The position numbers and the translations under genes are program-made. Under the pieces are notes generated by a model. The model saw only the letters and a program-made list of their open reading frames with translations. It searched no databases and had not been told where the DNA came from. A stretch of DNA of 64,000 bases, from NCBI RefSeq assembly GCF_000613245.1, contig NZ_HG964939.1:389931-453930 (forward strand). The letters are read 5' to 3'. Numbering within the stretch: position 1 is the stretch's first letter; each line of letters begins with the position of its first letter. Below, piece by piece: positions 17,482 through 26,319 of this stretch. The DNA is from Mycobacterium asiaticum DSM 44297. GTDB taxonomy: Bacteria; Actinomycetota; Actinomycetes; Mycobacteriales; Mycobacteriaceae.

Positions 17482-17792
17482 CGGCGTCAACCCCTGTCGG
17501 CTTGGTGAGCGCTAAACATCTCGCAGCCAGTTATACGAACTGCTTAGACATTTGCCGTAGCTCAGCTTCCAAATGGCGTTCCTACTCACGCCACTCCTCC
17601 ATTCTGTTGCGTGAGTTGACGCTTCCAGCCACGTTGGCTCCCGAGCCGCATGTCTTGGAGCGCTTGGCGATTATGACTCATATCACGTCCGGTGGGAATG
17701 GAAAACGTACAACCGTTATAGAGAACAGGGGTCTCAAAAGTAGCGGGGAGTCATGGAGGGAACGGGCAGAGGGATGGAGCATCTCGGCATCG
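17482..17792. promoter_or_regulatory. Intergenic region upstream of the mce operon
   Basis: This 311-bp gap lies between the CoA-transferase gene and yrbEA, both on the minus strand, and should contain the mce operon promoter. No convincing ORF is seen. A weak match to the window-wide operator, GAGAAC-N3-GGTCTC at 17721-17735 (9 of 12 positions), is present. No terminator hairpin after the CoA-transferase gene stands out, so read-through into mce is possible. Confidence 0.4.
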
Positions 17793-18998
17793 CTAGGTAA
17801 CCGCACCAGCGGTCTTCAGTTCGATGATGCGATCCCAGTCGAGTCCAAGTTCCAACAAAATCTCATCGGTCTGCTCGGCAAATCCGGGCGCCGGGCCAGT
17901 CTTCGGTGCGGCGACGTCGAATTGCACCGGGTTGGCCACTAGCTCGAGTTCGCCTGCGCGCACGATGTATTCGTTCGCCCGGATCTGCGGGTCGGCGGCG
18001 GCTTGCAGCGTGTCCTGCACCGGGGCCCAGGGACCCGCCAGCGTCGCGAAACGCTCGCTCCATTCGGCAAGGGTGCGAGTTGCAATGACTTTGGTCAAGA
18101 TCTCAACCGCTTCAGCAGTATTCGCAGCGATCTTCTCGGAATCGGCAAAGCGCGGGTCGTCTGCCAGTTCCGGGCGATCGATGTGTTGGCATACGTCGGC
18201 CCAGAACTTGGTGGGCTGCATCATGACTAGGGAGATATAGCGGTTGTCGGCGGTTGGGTACACGCCGACCAACGGGTTGACCGGAGAGCCGTGGATTCCG
18301 GGCGGCGGCGACATCATCAGCTGACCGAGATGATTTGTGAGCGCGACGGTGTGCCCCAGCGACCACAGCCCGCTGCCCAGTAGCGAGACATCGACGACCG
18401 ACGGTTCACCGGTGCGCTCGCGCTTGAGCAATGCTGCTGCGATGCCACCGGCGAGGTTGGTGCCCGAGATGGTGTCGCCATAGGCGGGCCCGGGCGGGTT
18501 GATCATGCCGTCGTAGCCCATCGGGGTGACGGTGGCAGCGGTCCCGGCCCGGCACCAGAAGGCGGTCATGTCGTAGCCACCCTTGACGGACTCTGCGCCC
18601 CGCGGGCCGAGTGCACTACCGCGGGCGTAGATGATGGCTGGGTTGACCGCGCGAATGTGCTCGACGTCGATGCCGAACTTCTGCCGATGCTCGGGCAGAA
18701 AGCTGGTCAGAAATACATCCGAGCGGCGGGCAAGCTCATAGAGCACTTCCTTGCCTTCAGGCACCGACATGTCCAGGCCGATGCTGCGCTTGCCGCGGTT
18801 GGCGTGCTCGATGTTGGGGTTGGGGTCGCCCTCGACGCGAAGCATCCCGGTCTGACGCAGTCCGCGCTGCGGATCCCCGGTGACCGCGTGCTCTACCTTG
18901 ACCACGTCGGCGCCCCATTCGGCGAGGACCGCGCCGGCCGACGGCACGAAGCCGTACATGGCCACTTCCAGCACCCGCATGCCTTCCAGCGGTTTCAT
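17793..18998 (-). CDS. CaiB/BaiF-type family III CoA transferase
   Basis: The 401-residue protein matches family III CoA transferases, which move CoA between carboxylic acids. The N-terminal Rossmann-like segment has RVLEVAMYGFVPSAGAVLAEWGADVVKVE in pieces. HANRGKRSIGLDM is the RGKRS nucleotide/CoA motif. VKGGYDMTAFW contains the expected catalytic Asp, in the position of KGYD. The start is ATG 18998. It is divergent from the SDR-ferredoxin-P450 operon, and two copies of the GAGAAT-N3-ATTCTC operator lie between. It is the only CoA-activating enzyme I see in the window, so it may convert a catabolic carboxylate to its CoA ester. Confidence 0.93.
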   Translation of the reverse strand: MKPLEGMRVLEVAMYGFVPSAGAVLAEWGADVVKVEHAVTGDPQRGLRQTGMLRVEGDPNPNIEHANRGKRSIGLDMSVPEGKEVLYELARRSDVFLTSFLPEHRQKFGIDVEHIRAVNPAIIYARGSALGPRGAESVKGGYDMTAFWCRAGTAATVTPMGYDGMINPPGPAYGDTISGTNLAGGIAAALLKRERTGEPSVVDVSLLGSGLWSLGHTVALTNHLGQLMMSPPPGIHGSPVNPLVGVYPTADNRYISLVMMQPTKFWADVCQHIDRPELADDPRFADSEKIAANTAEAVEILTKVIATRTLAEWSERFATLAGPWAPVQDTLQAAADPQIRANEYIVRAGELELVANPVQFDVAAPKTGPAPGFAEQTDEILLELGLDWDRIIELKTAGAVT

Positions 18999-19075
18999 GC
19001 GGTCGCCGTCTGCTGCGCTGACATTGTGAGCCCCTCGGGTGTCGAACTGGCTGATACCGGCGTGGCGTCGGTCAC

Positions 19076-19090
19076 GATAATTTCATTCTC
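19076..19090. promoter_or_regulatory. Operator copy (GATAATTTCATTCTC)
   Basis: It matches GAGAAT-N3-ATTCTC at 11 of 12 defined positions and lies 78 bp upstream of the CoA-transferase start (18998). Confidence 0.6.
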
Positions 19091-19251
19091 ATCCCTGGCG
19101 AATCTTACATTCGAGTGGCAAGAACTCAAGAAAGTGACCAGACTCGATTGACCTGTGGAACATCTGAGCGGTCGCTCAGCGGAGCACTCAACAGTCGGCA
19201 AGGCCCTGGTTAGACCGGGTATTCCAAGCCGCTTGCAGCCGCCTTCAGCCT

Positions 19252-19266
19252 GAGAGTACGATTCTC
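19252..19266. promoter_or_regulatory. Operator copy (GAGAGTACGATTCTC)
   Basis: It matches the shared inverted repeat at 11 of 12 defined positions and lies 79 bp upstream of the SDR gene start (19345). Confidence 0.65.
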
Positions 19267-19344
19267 ATAAATGCAAGGGAGATTCTTTGTGGCCGAGACG
19301 GCGGCGGGTCGAAAGCATTCCAAGCTGCTGCGCGAGGGCGCGCA

Positions 19345-20046
19345 GTGAAGACCGCGGTGGTGACGGGCGGCGGATCCGGTATCGGACTTGCCATCGTCAA
19401 ACGACTGCGCGCCGACGGCCTGAACGTCGCAGCGATCGACCTCAAACCCTCCGAGGACGACTTGGGCTTCACCGCCGACGTCACCGAACGCTCGCAGGTG
19501 GACGACGCACTGTCGGCGATCCGCGACCGACTGGGCCCGGTGACGATTCTGGTCAACGCCGCCGGCCTGGATGGCTTCAAACGCTTTACCAACATCACCT
19601 TCGAGGACTGGCAAAAGGTCATCAACGTCAACTTGCATGGCGTGTTCCACACCATCCAGGCGGTCCTGCCGGACATGGTGGAAGCAGGGTGGGGACGGAT
19701 CGTCAACATCTCGTCGTCGAGCACCCATTCGGGCACGCCATATATGTCGCACTACGTGGCGGCGAAATCCGCCGTCAACGGACTCACCAAGTCATTGGCA
19801 CTCGAGTACGGACCAAGCGGCATCACCGTCAACGCGATACCACCGGGTTTCATCGACACGCCGATGCTGCGCAGCGCGGAGGCGAACGGGTTCCTCGGCG
19901 ACATCGAGCAGAACATCGCCAGGACGCCGGTACGCCGGATCGGCAAGCCGGAAGACATCGCCGCCGCATGTGCCTTTCTGATCTCCGAGGAAGCCGGCTA
20001 CATCACCGGCCAGATCCTGGGGGTCAACGGCGGCCGGAACACCTGA
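19345..20046 (+). CDS. Short-chain dehydrogenase/reductase
   Basis: A classical SDR of 233 residues that would oxidise an alcohol or reduce a ketone with NAD(P). Seen: the TGGGSGIG dinucleotide-binding loop (7-14), NAAG (71-74), the catalytic Ser region NISSSSTHSG, and YVAAK with Tyr137 and Lys141. The GTG 19345 start is the first plausible one. It is followed 13 bp later by a ferredoxin and then a P450, so it probably acts on the product of that P450, or the reverse, in a catabolic route. Substrate unknown. Confidence 0.92.
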   Translation: MKTAVVTGGGSGIGLAIVKRLRADGLNVAAIDLKPSEDDLGFTADVTERSQVDDALSAIRDRLGPVTILVNAAGLDGFKRFTNITFEDWQKVINVNLHGVFHTIQAVLPDMVEAGWGRIVNISSSSTHSGTPYMSHYVAAKSAVNGLTKSLALEYGPSGITVNAIPPGFIDTPMLRSAEANGFLGDIEQNIARTPVRRIGKPEDIAAACAFLISEEAGYITGQILGVNGGRNT

Positions 20047-20059
20047 ACGAGGAGAAGCG

Positions 20060-20254
20060 ATGAAAGTGTGGGTCGATCCTGAACGCTGCCAGGGTCACAC
20101 GTTGTGCTCGATGATCGCGCCGGACTCGTTTGCACTCAGCGAACTCGACGGCAGCGCGTCGGCCGTCAGCGAAGTGGTACCCGAGGATCAGCTTGACCAG
20201 GTACGGGAAGCCGCCCAGTCCTGCCCGGAGCAGGCCATCATCCTGACCGACTGA
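20060..20254 (+). CDS. 3Fe-4S ferredoxin (P450 partner)
   Basis: A 64-residue ferredoxin. Three cysteines, Cys10, Cys16 and Cys55-Pro, with His13 at the variable position (C-QG-H-TL-C), indicate a single [3Fe-4S] cluster of the mycobacterial P450-partner type. It lies between an SDR and a P450 gene on the same strand, so it most likely delivers electrons to the P450 at 20275. The ATG is preceded by GAGGAGAAGCG. Confidence 0.93.
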   Translation: MKVWVDPERCQGHTLCSMIAPDSFALSELDGSASAVSEVVPEDQLDQVREAAQSCPEQAIILTD

Positions 20255-20274
20255 ACGCTAAGGGAGACAGCGCT

Positions 20275-21666
20275 TTGAGTGTGGACGACAGCGTGGATGA
20301 CAGCGTGGATGAGATGGCCACCACCGAGGGTGATCGCAAGAAATACCGCTACCACTTTGATCGGCACTCCGCGGACTACCGGTCGCGATTCAAGTCGATC
20401 ACCGAGGAGATGCACGCCAAGTGCCCGATGGCATGGACCGATACCTACGGGGGGCACTGGGTTGCCGCCGGCAGCAACGAGGTATTCGAACTGGCCCGCT
20501 GCCCGGCGGTCTCCAACGACCATGACATTCATGGCGAACGGCGTGGCTATAAAGGTATTTCGATTCCGACGGCCAGCCGCGTGAGCGCAGTGCGGGGCGG
20601 CATCCTGGAAATGGACGACCCCGAACACCGCACCTACCGCACCGTTTTGAATCCCTATCTATCTCCGGCAGCGGTCAAGCGCTGGGTACCTTTCGTCGAC
20701 GACGTCACCCGGGCTTGCCTGGATGAGAAGATCGAGTCCGGCAACATCGACTTTGTCGACGATCTGGCCAACATCGTGCCCGCCGTTCTGACCCTGGCGA
20801 TGCTGGGAATCCCGCTCAAAAAGTGGAAGATGTACAGCGAGCCGGTCCATGCCGCCGTCTACACCCCCGAGCACTCCCCCGACATCGAACGCGTCACCGC
20901 GATGCATCGCGAGATGGGGCTCGACATGGTCAACAACATGCTCGAGATCCGCGAAAATCCGCGACCCGGCATCGTCAACGGATTGCTGCAGATGCGGATC
21001 GACGGCGAGCCGGCACCGGATCTGGAGATCCTCGGCAATTTGGGCCTGGTTATCGGCGGCGGGTTCGACACCACCACGGCGTTGACCGCCCACTCACTGG
21101 AATGGCTTTCAGAGCACCCTGATGAGCGAAAACGCCTGTACGACAACCTCGATACGCTGCTTGACCCAGCGACCGAGGAGTTCCTGCGTTTCTTCACACC
21201 GGCCCCCGGTGACGGGCGAACATTCTCCGACGACGTCGAAGTCAACGGCTACAAGTTCAAAGAAGGTGAGCGACTGTGGATTTCGTGGGCCATGGCCAAT
21301 CGCGACCCGACGGTGTTCGCCGACCCGGACAAGGTCGTCTTGGACCGTAAAGGCAACCGCCACTTCAGCTTCGGCATAGGTGTGCACCGCTGCGTCGGAT
21401 CCAACGTGGCGCGCACGGTGTTCAAGTCGATGCTCACCGCCGTCTTGGACCGGATGCCGGACTACCACTGCGACCCCGACGGCGCGGTCCACTACGAGAG
21501 CATCGGTGTTATTCAAGGCATGCGCCACCTGCCGGCCACCTTCACCCCGGGCCGCAAGGTCGGCGCCGGCTTGGACGAGACACTGGACAAGCTGCAACGC
21601 ATTTGCGAAGAGCAAGAATTGGCCAGGCCGGTCACCGAACGCAAAGAAGCCGCGGTCATCGATTGA
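20275..21666 (+). CDS. Cytochrome P450
   Basis: The P450 has 463 residues, a little long because of N- and C-terminal extensions. The I-helix is GGGFDTTTA. The heme loop is FSFGIGVHRCVG with Cys373 as ligand. EEFLRFF contains the ExxR motif (Glu-Phe-Leu-Arg). The likely start is TTG 20275 with AGGGAGA upstream; GTG 20281 is an alternative. The first residues form a small tandem repeat (DSVDDSVDE) from a repeated GTGGATGACAGC-like sequence. Partner ferredoxin is immediately upstream. It is only distantly similar to the other P450s of the window. Substrate unknown. Confidence 0.95.
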   Translation: MSVDDSVDDSVDEMATTEGDRKKYRYHFDRHSADYRSRFKSITEEMHAKCPMAWTDTYGGHWVAAGSNEVFELARCPAVSNDHDIHGERRGYKGISIPTASRVSAVRGGILEMDDPEHRTYRTVLNPYLSPAAVKRWVPFVDDVTRACLDEKIESGNIDFVDDLANIVPAVLTLAMLGIPLKKWKMYSEPVHAAVYTPEHSPDIERVTAMHREMGLDMVNNMLEIRENPRPGIVNGLLQMRIDGEPAPDLEILGNLGLVIGGGFDTTTALTAHSLEWLSEHPDERKRLYDNLDTLLDPATEEFLRFFTPAPGDGRTFSDDVEVNGYKFKEGERLWISWAMANRDPTVFADPDKVVLDRKGNRHFSFGIGVHRCVGSNVARTVFKSMLTAVLDRMPDYHCDPDGAVHYESIGVIQGMRHLPATFTPGRKVGAGLDETLDKLQRICEEQELARPVTERKEAAVID

Positions 21667-21817
21667 GCCGTCTCACCGTCCGGCAGGTCGCCGTCCACCT
21701 GGAAGCCTGGCCGTTGACGGGCGCAATTTTTCAGAGTAGGCCTGTGCAGCGTGACCGCGCTCTATATTCAGGTCGAGCGCGTGTCCTACAGATGGGATAC
21801 AGACGGGAGAGGCATCG

Positions 21818-22258
21818 GTGAAGACTCTCGCAGTGAACCTTGCGCTCGCCCTGCTGATCGCCGTGTCCGCGCTGACTGTTACGCCGACCGCCCACGCGGA
21901 CATGTTGGTTGGCAACTACACCGCGAATACGGACCGGGATCGTGGCCACAACTGGCTGTGGGCTGTTCGGCCGTGCACGACACGCCAGCCGGGATGCGTG
22001 ACCGTCCAATCGGTACCGCAACCCAACGGGCAAGCGGCGTGGTGGCAGGCAGACGCCCACCTCGCCAATGGCCGCTACACCATGGCAGTCGATGTGCCGG
22101 ATGGCGTGCGGTGTGTGGTCCAGTTCTTCCCCTCACATGACGTCTATTCGTGGGATGCAGTCTCGTTGAGCGGTGAATTGGTCACCACATACGACACCGG
22201 GTGCGGAGGCGGCCCGGGGGGAACAGACACTTATCCCTTTACGCTCATGCGATGGTAG
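21818..22258 (+). CDS. Secreted protein of unknown function (Mas-linked)
   Basis: The product is 146 residues from GTG 21818, with GGGAGAGG upstream. The Sec signal peptide (LAVNLALALLIAVSALTV) ends at the AHA-D cleavage motif. The mature part contains four Cys (RPC, PGC, VRC, TGC), many Trp/Tyr and a GGGPGG loop. Its overall plan resembles the secreted protein at 7261-7782, and it also sits next to a Mas pair. No enzymatic motif is visible. Extracellular or cell-wall location is inferred. Confidence 0.78.
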   Translation: MKTLAVNLALALLIAVSALTVTPTAHADMLVGNYTANTDRDRGHNWLWAVRPCTTRQPGCVTVQSVPQPNGQAAWWQADAHLANGRYTMAVDVPDGVRCVVQFFPSHDVYSWDAVSLSGELVTTYDTGCGGGPGGTDTYPFTLMRW

Positions 22259-22431
22259 GCGCGAGAGCCTTAGTCTCCTGGGACGAATCCCCGTGCTGAC
22301 CCAGTGCTCGCTCGCGCCGGCCCGGCCGCTCCGTCGATGCGCACTTTTCCACAAGCGATTCTCATGCAGGAATGGCCAAACCAGTGACACCGGGGTTGCG
22401 ACGATGATGAGGGCGACGGGCGGGAAGCGCG

Positions 22432-23388
22432 ATGAGTGAGACGAAACCACCGCCGGATGATTCGGCCACTTCGAAAGCCGACGCGATGGCGTTGCTCGAG
22501 GAAGCCGAGGCAGAAGCCGCCGAAGCCGAAGCGTTAGCCGCTGCGGCTCGGGCGCGGGCCCGCGCCGCCCGCCTCCGGCGCGAAATGCTAGCGAGGGAGG
22601 CCGAGGCCGAAACCACCGGCGCCGAGGTCGAAACCACTGACGCCGGCCCAAGCGAAGCCGAGACTACCGACGCGGTTGATGCCGAGGCCACCGACGTCGT
22701 GGCCGTTGACGCCGCCGCCGACACCGACGCCGCCGCCGACACCGACACCGAGGCGGAGACCACCGACACCGAGTCTGAGGCCACTGACGCCGAAGCCGAG
22801 GACCGGGACGCCGACGAGGTCGAAGAGTCCGATTCGGACAGCGACGAGGAGACGGTCGAAGCCGCAGCGCTGCCATCCCGGTCATCGCGGTGGCGACGCC
22901 GGCGGCCGTCCCTGTCAACCACTCTCAAAGTGGCCGCGATCATCCTCACCTGCGCGTTTGTTGCCGTGAGCGGATACATGCTGTGGTACGAACACAACGC
23001 CAACGAGCGACACCAGCGGGCCGCGAACTTCGTCGCCGGGGCCAAGCAGGGCGTCATCAACATGACCTCACTGGACTTCAACCGGGCCAAGGAAGATGTC
23101 CAGCGCTTGCTCGACAGCTCGACCGGTGAGTTCAGGGACGACTTCGCGCAGCGTGCGAAGGATTTCGTGACCGTCGTCGAGCAGTCCAAGGTGGTCACCC
23201 AGGGAACTATCACCGCAACAGCCGTCGAATCCATGAACGACAATTCCGCATCGGTATTGGTCACGGCGACATCGCGGATCACCAATGCCGCGGGCGCCAA
23301 GGATGAACCACGCGTGTGGCGGCTCCGGGTGACGGTGACCGAAGAAGGCGGACAGTACAAGATGTCGAAGTTGGAGTTCGTAGCGTGA
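22432..23388 (+). CDS. Mce-associated membrane protein (Mas), copy 2A
   Basis: This 318-residue protein has an Ala/Glu-rich coiled-coil-like segment (about 22-55), then a long degenerate acidic repeat built on ETTDA/EATDAEA units (about 60-140), a basic patch, one membrane helix (about 163-182), and a C-terminal domain ending GGQYKMSKLEFVA. That ending matches copy 1A (GGQFKMSKVQFLQ). It overlaps copy 2B by GTGA. Duplication of the 5635-7139 pair is clear. No mce operon is immediately adjacent, so it may serve the mce operon at 7.8-17.5 kb. Confidence 0.85.
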   Translation: MSETKPPPDDSATSKADAMALLEEAEAEAAEAEALAAAARARARAARLRREMLAREAEAETTGAEVETTDAGPSEAETTDAVDAEATDVVAVDAAADTDAAADTDTEAETTDTESEATDAEAEDRDADEVEESDSDSDEETVEAAALPSRSSRWRRRRPSLSTTLKVAAIILTCAFVAVSGYMLWYEHNANERHQRAANFVAGAKQGVINMTSLDFNRAKEDVQRLLDSSTGEFRDDFAQRAKDFVTVVEQSKVVTQGTITATAVESMNDNSASVLVTATSRITNAAGAKDEPRVWRLRVTVTEEGGQYKMSKLEFVA

Positions 23389-24047
23389 CAAAGGAAAGCC
23401 GCGTATCCGACGACATCGAAACTACCGAGACGGCAGAGGTTGTCGACAACGATCCGGACCCCGCCGAGGATGAGGCCACCGATTCGGTGACCGAGGCTCC
23501 CGCGGATGATGACTCCGAAGAACCAAGGAGGCGCGAGCGTCGTAACCGGTCTCCCCGGCTGCCCAAGGTGAACGTCGTTACCGTAGCCCTGGTCCTACTG
23601 CTGCTGACATCCGCTGGTGTGGCGACGTGGTTGTACTTTGCGCGCTATCAGCCGAACCGACAGACCGACCCCGGCGTCGCCCAGACCGTCGTCCGCGCGG
23701 CATCCGAAGGAACCGTCGCGCTGCTGTCCTATTCTCCCGAGTCGCTTGACAAGGACTTTGCCAATGCGAAGTTGCACCTGTCCGGGGATTTCCTGTCGTA
23801 CTACAACCAGTTCACCGAGCAGATCGTGGCTCCGGCGGCCAAGCAGAAGTCGCTGAAAACGACCGCCCACGTGATACGGGCCGCCGTGTCAGAGTTGCAC
23901 CCGGATTCGGCGGTGGTCCTGGTGTACGTCGACCAGAGCACCACGAGCAAGGACAAACCGGAACCCGCCATGACGGCCAGCAGCGTCCTGGTAAGCATGA
24001 TCCGGTCCAACGGCAACTGGCTGATCACCAAATTCGACCCCGTCTAG
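23385..24047 (+). CDS. Mce-associated membrane protein (Mas), copy 2B
   Basis: The 220-residue product starts at GTG 23385, which overlaps the previous stop (GTGA). It has an acidic N-terminus, one membrane helix (about 64-86), and a C-terminal domain with ALLSYSPESLDKDFA and ending NGNWLITKFDPV. It is clearly paralogous to the protein at 6489-7139. It is convergent with the FadE gene, with only 15 bp between the stops. Confidence 0.88.
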   Translation: MTKESRVSDDIETTETAEVVDNDPDPAEDEATDSVTEAPADDDSEEPRRRERRNRSPRLPKVNVVTVALVLLLLTSAGVATWLYFARYQPNRQTDPGVAQTVVRAASEGTVALLSYSPESLDKDFANAKLHLSGDFLSYYNQFTEQIVAPAAKQKSLKTTAHVIRAAVSELHPDSAVVLVYVDQSTTSKDKPEPAMTASSVLVSMIRSNGNWLITKFDPV

Positions 24048-24062
24048 GAGTGAGCGCGGGAC

Positions 24063-25235
24063 CTAACGCGGTAGGCCGAGCACTCGCTGGGCGATGATGT
24101 TGCGCTGGATCTCCGAAGTGCCGCCGGCGATGGTGCCCGAAAAGCTTCGCGCATAACGCTCGAACCAGCTCGAGTAGTAGTGGTCGAGGTTCATCGGCTC
24201 GTACGGTCCGGTCAGGGCCGGGCTGATCAGCCCGTCACCGCCGGCGGACTCCAGCGCGAGCTCGAACGCCCGCAGCTCGGCCTCCGAACCCAACAACTTG
24301 AGCACCGAGATCGCCGCCACGTCGTCCTCGCCCCGGGCCGCGCGGGCCAGCGCCACCGAACCCAGCAGCCGCAGCGCCTGTTTGTCCATGATGGTGCTTG
24401 CGTAGCGATCGCGCTCGAGCTCATTGGCAGGGCGGAAGTCGGCGATGGCGTTGTCCAGGCGATCGGCGAATCCGAGCCACATCATGGTGCGTTCGTGGCC
24501 AAGTGATCCGTTGGCCACCCGCCAGCCCTGGTTCAGCTCGCCGACCAGATTCTCCGCCGGCACCCGCACGTCGGTGAAGAACACTTCGTTGAAGTCCAGG
24601 TCGTCGGCCGAGCAGATCGACGGAAAGGGGCGCCGCACAACACCTTCGGTGTCGGTCGGGATCACCAGCACGCTGATGCCTTTGTGCTTGGGGGCGTCAG
24701 GGTCCGTCCGCACGAACGTCAGCAAAACATCGGCGTCGTGCGCGCCCGAGGTCCACACCTTCTGCCCGTTGACCACGAAGTGGTCGCCCTCCAGCACGGC
24801 GCGGGTGCGCAACGAGGCCAGGTCGGAGCCCGCGCTCGGCTCGCTCATGCCTAGCGACGCGGTGATCTCGGCGCGCAGGATCGGCACCGCCCAGCGGTGC
24901 TTCTGTTCCTCGTTACCGAACGACAACAGCGATGCCGCAACGATATTCACGCCCTGCGGGTTGAAGCTGTGATAGATGCGCCGGCGGCCCAGCTCGGCCA
25001 GGTAGACGAACTGCTGCAGCACTGTGGCATTGCGGCCGCCGAACTCCGGTGGCTGACTGGGCAGCAGCCACCCGTGGTCGAACAGCAGCCGCTGCCACCG
25101 CCGTGCCCACTGCGGCATGTGCGACACCGAGCGCGGACGCTCCTGCAGGTCGCTTGCGGGGGGAAGGTTCTCGTCGAGAAAGGCCGAGAACTCCGCCCGA
25201 AACTCCTCGACGTCGGAATCAAAAGTCAGCTGCAC
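24063..25235 (-). CDS. Acyl-CoA dehydrogenase (FadE), large-type subunit
   Basis: The 390-residue product starts at GTG 25235 (AAGGAGTACC upstream), inside the end of the previous gene. FAD-binding and acyl-CoA-dehydrogenase signatures include TASLGMSEPSAGSDLASLRTRA in part, VVNGQKVWTSGA and the C-terminal GGTSEIQRNIIAQRVLGLPR. At the position where classical enzymes have the catalytic Glu of YEGT there is Gly (AGGTSE), as is common in two-subunit FadE enzymes. It overlaps the FadE partner by 17 bp, so an alpha2beta2 enzyme is likely. It is strikingly similar to the FadE at 60614-61789, whose start context is the same. Confidence 0.93.
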   Translation of the reverse strand: MQLTFDSDVEEFRAEFSAFLDENLPPASDLQERPRSVSHMPQWARRWQRLLFDHGWLLPSQPPEFGGRNATVLQQFVYLAELGRRRIYHSFNPQGVNIVAASLLSFGNEEQKHRWAVPILRAEITASLGMSEPSAGSDLASLRTRAVLEGDHFVVNGQKVWTSGAHDADVLLTFVRTDPDAPKHKGISVLVIPTDTEGVVRRPFPSICSADDLDFNEVFFTDVRVPAENLVGELNQGWRVANGSLGHERTMMWLGFADRLDNAIADFRPANELERDRYASTIMDKQALRLLGSVALARAARGEDDVAAISVLKLLGSEAELRAFELALESAGGDGLISPALTGPYEPMNLDHYYSSWFERYARSFSGTIAGGTSEIQRNIIAQRVLGLPR

Positions 25236-26217
25236 GGTACTCCTTGGCAATTTGTGCCCGGTGCTCCGATGCGCCGCCCAGCATCAGCTCCCCCGCCTTG
25301 GCCCGCTTCAATGCGAACTGCAGATCGTTCTCCCAGGTGAATCCCATTGCTCCGTGCAGCTGCAGCCCGTGCCGGAACACCAGCGATTGGCACTCACCCG
25401 CCGACGCCTTGGCCATGGCGGCGGCCAGCCGCCGCCGAGGATCGTCGGCGGAGATGGTCAGTGCGGCGAAGTATGCCAACGCCCGCGCGCGCTGGATCGC
25501 GACGTGCATGTCGGCGGCCTTGTGCTGGACGGCCTGGAACGAACCGATCGCCACCCCGAACTGGTGACGACTGCGGACATGCTCGAGCGCGAGATCCAGG
25601 ACGCGCTGGCAGGCGCCCACCATCGTCAGGGCCATCCCGGTCAGCGCGATATGGCGCGCGTGCTCGGGATTCACTGCGAGCCGGTCACTTTCGGGCACTC
25701 GGACGCCGCCGAAGGACAGGTCCGCCACGTGCAGCACCGGGTCGAACACCGACTCCCGGCGGGCGGTGAGCGCCCTGGCGTCGGTGAGGAACACTCCCGC
25801 TTCGGTCACCACCGCGACGCGCTCGACGCGATCGCCGTCGAGCACGTGGCGCGCCGTGCCGTCGAGCACCCATCCATCGACATCACGGCGCGCGGAGACC
25901 CCGCCGTACACCGCGGTACCGGACTGGTTCGGGTCGAACCGCTCCCCGACCAGGGGCGCGAACTGGCTCATCGTCGCCAGGAACGGCGTCGGGTCGGTGG
26001 CGTGGCCGAGTTCCTCGAGCACGATCGCCAGCTCCACCGCACTGGCCGGGTCGTTCAGCTCGGTCCAGCCCAGCTCCACGTACAGCTTCCACAACGGCTC
26101 GGTGTCAGCACCCTGTTCGGCCACACTGCGCACCAGCGATGGCGGGCACTGCTTGGTGACGACATCGCGCACGGTGTCCTGCCACAGCCGCTGATCAGCA
26201 TCGAACTCCAAAAGCAT
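25219..26217 (-). CDS. Acyl-CoA dehydrogenase-like partner subunit (FadE)
   Basis: The 332-residue protein is shorter than classical FadE (about 380). The C-terminal helical domain with RHQFGVAIGSFQAVQHKAADM (in part; the Arg/Phe/Gly FAD-interface motif) and LQLHGAMGFTWENDLQ is intact, while the middle flavin-contact region is weak. Such small subunits pair with a larger FadE to form a heterotetramer acting on bulky CoA esters, as described for mycobacterial steroid side-chain enzymes. ATG 26217 is 32 bp from a perfect operator (26249-26263), so this is the first gene of the FadE pair operon. Confidence 0.9.
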   Translation of the reverse strand: MLLEFDADQRLWQDTVRDVVTKQCPPSLVRSVAEQGADTEPLWKLYVELGWTELNDPASAVELAIVLEELGHATDPTPFLATMSQFAPLVGERFDPNQSGTAVYGGVSARRDVDGWVLDGTARHVLDGDRVERVAVVTEAGVFLTDARALTARRESVFDPVLHVADLSFGGVRVPESDRLAVNPEHARHIALTGMALTMVGACQRVLDLALEHVRSRHQFGVAIGSFQAVQHKAADMHVAIQRARALAYFAALTISADDPRRRLAAAMAKASAGECQSLVFRHGLQLHGAMGFTWENDLQFALKRAKAGELMLGGASEHRAQIAKEYRAADF

Positions 26218-26248
26218 CCGGGCCGCCTCCCGTCAGGAAATATCTAGC

Positions 26249-26263
26249 GAGAATAACATTCTC
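26249..26263. promoter_or_regulatory. Operator copy, perfect (GAGAATAACATTCTC)
   Basis: A perfect 6-3-6 inverted repeat lies between divergent starts at 26217 (FadE pair) and 26320 (SnoaL-like operon). It is one of three perfect copies of the shared motif. Confidence 0.8.
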
Positions 26264-26319
26264 TTTGGCGGAAGTTGTAATCTCAAAACCGGCTATGACT
26301 TTATACCGAAAGGGCCACG

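Larger units (their letters stand above)
18999..19344. promoter_or_regulatory. Divergent promoter region, CoA transferase / SDR-ferredoxin-P450
   Basis: This 346-bp gap contains two operator copies (19076-19090 and 19252-19266), each 78-79 bp from the nearest start codon. Between them is another palindrome, CGAAT-N5-ATTCG at 19099-19113. I find no believable gene; a short minus-strand frame overlapping it lacks support. Confidence 0.55.

Noticed and set aside
18995..19201. Small minus-strand ORF in the CoA transferase / SDR gap
   Set aside because: It overlaps the CoA-transferase start and an operator, has no ribosome binding site and no recognisable sequence.
22354..22370. Half-site GCGATTCTCATGC before the second Mas pair
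   Set aside because: Only one arm matches the island motif, so it does not count as an operator.
22590..22860. Repetitive GA/CC-rich tract as an insertion or recombination hotspot
   Set aside because: It encodes the in-frame acidic repeat of a Mas protein; no flanking duplication is visible.
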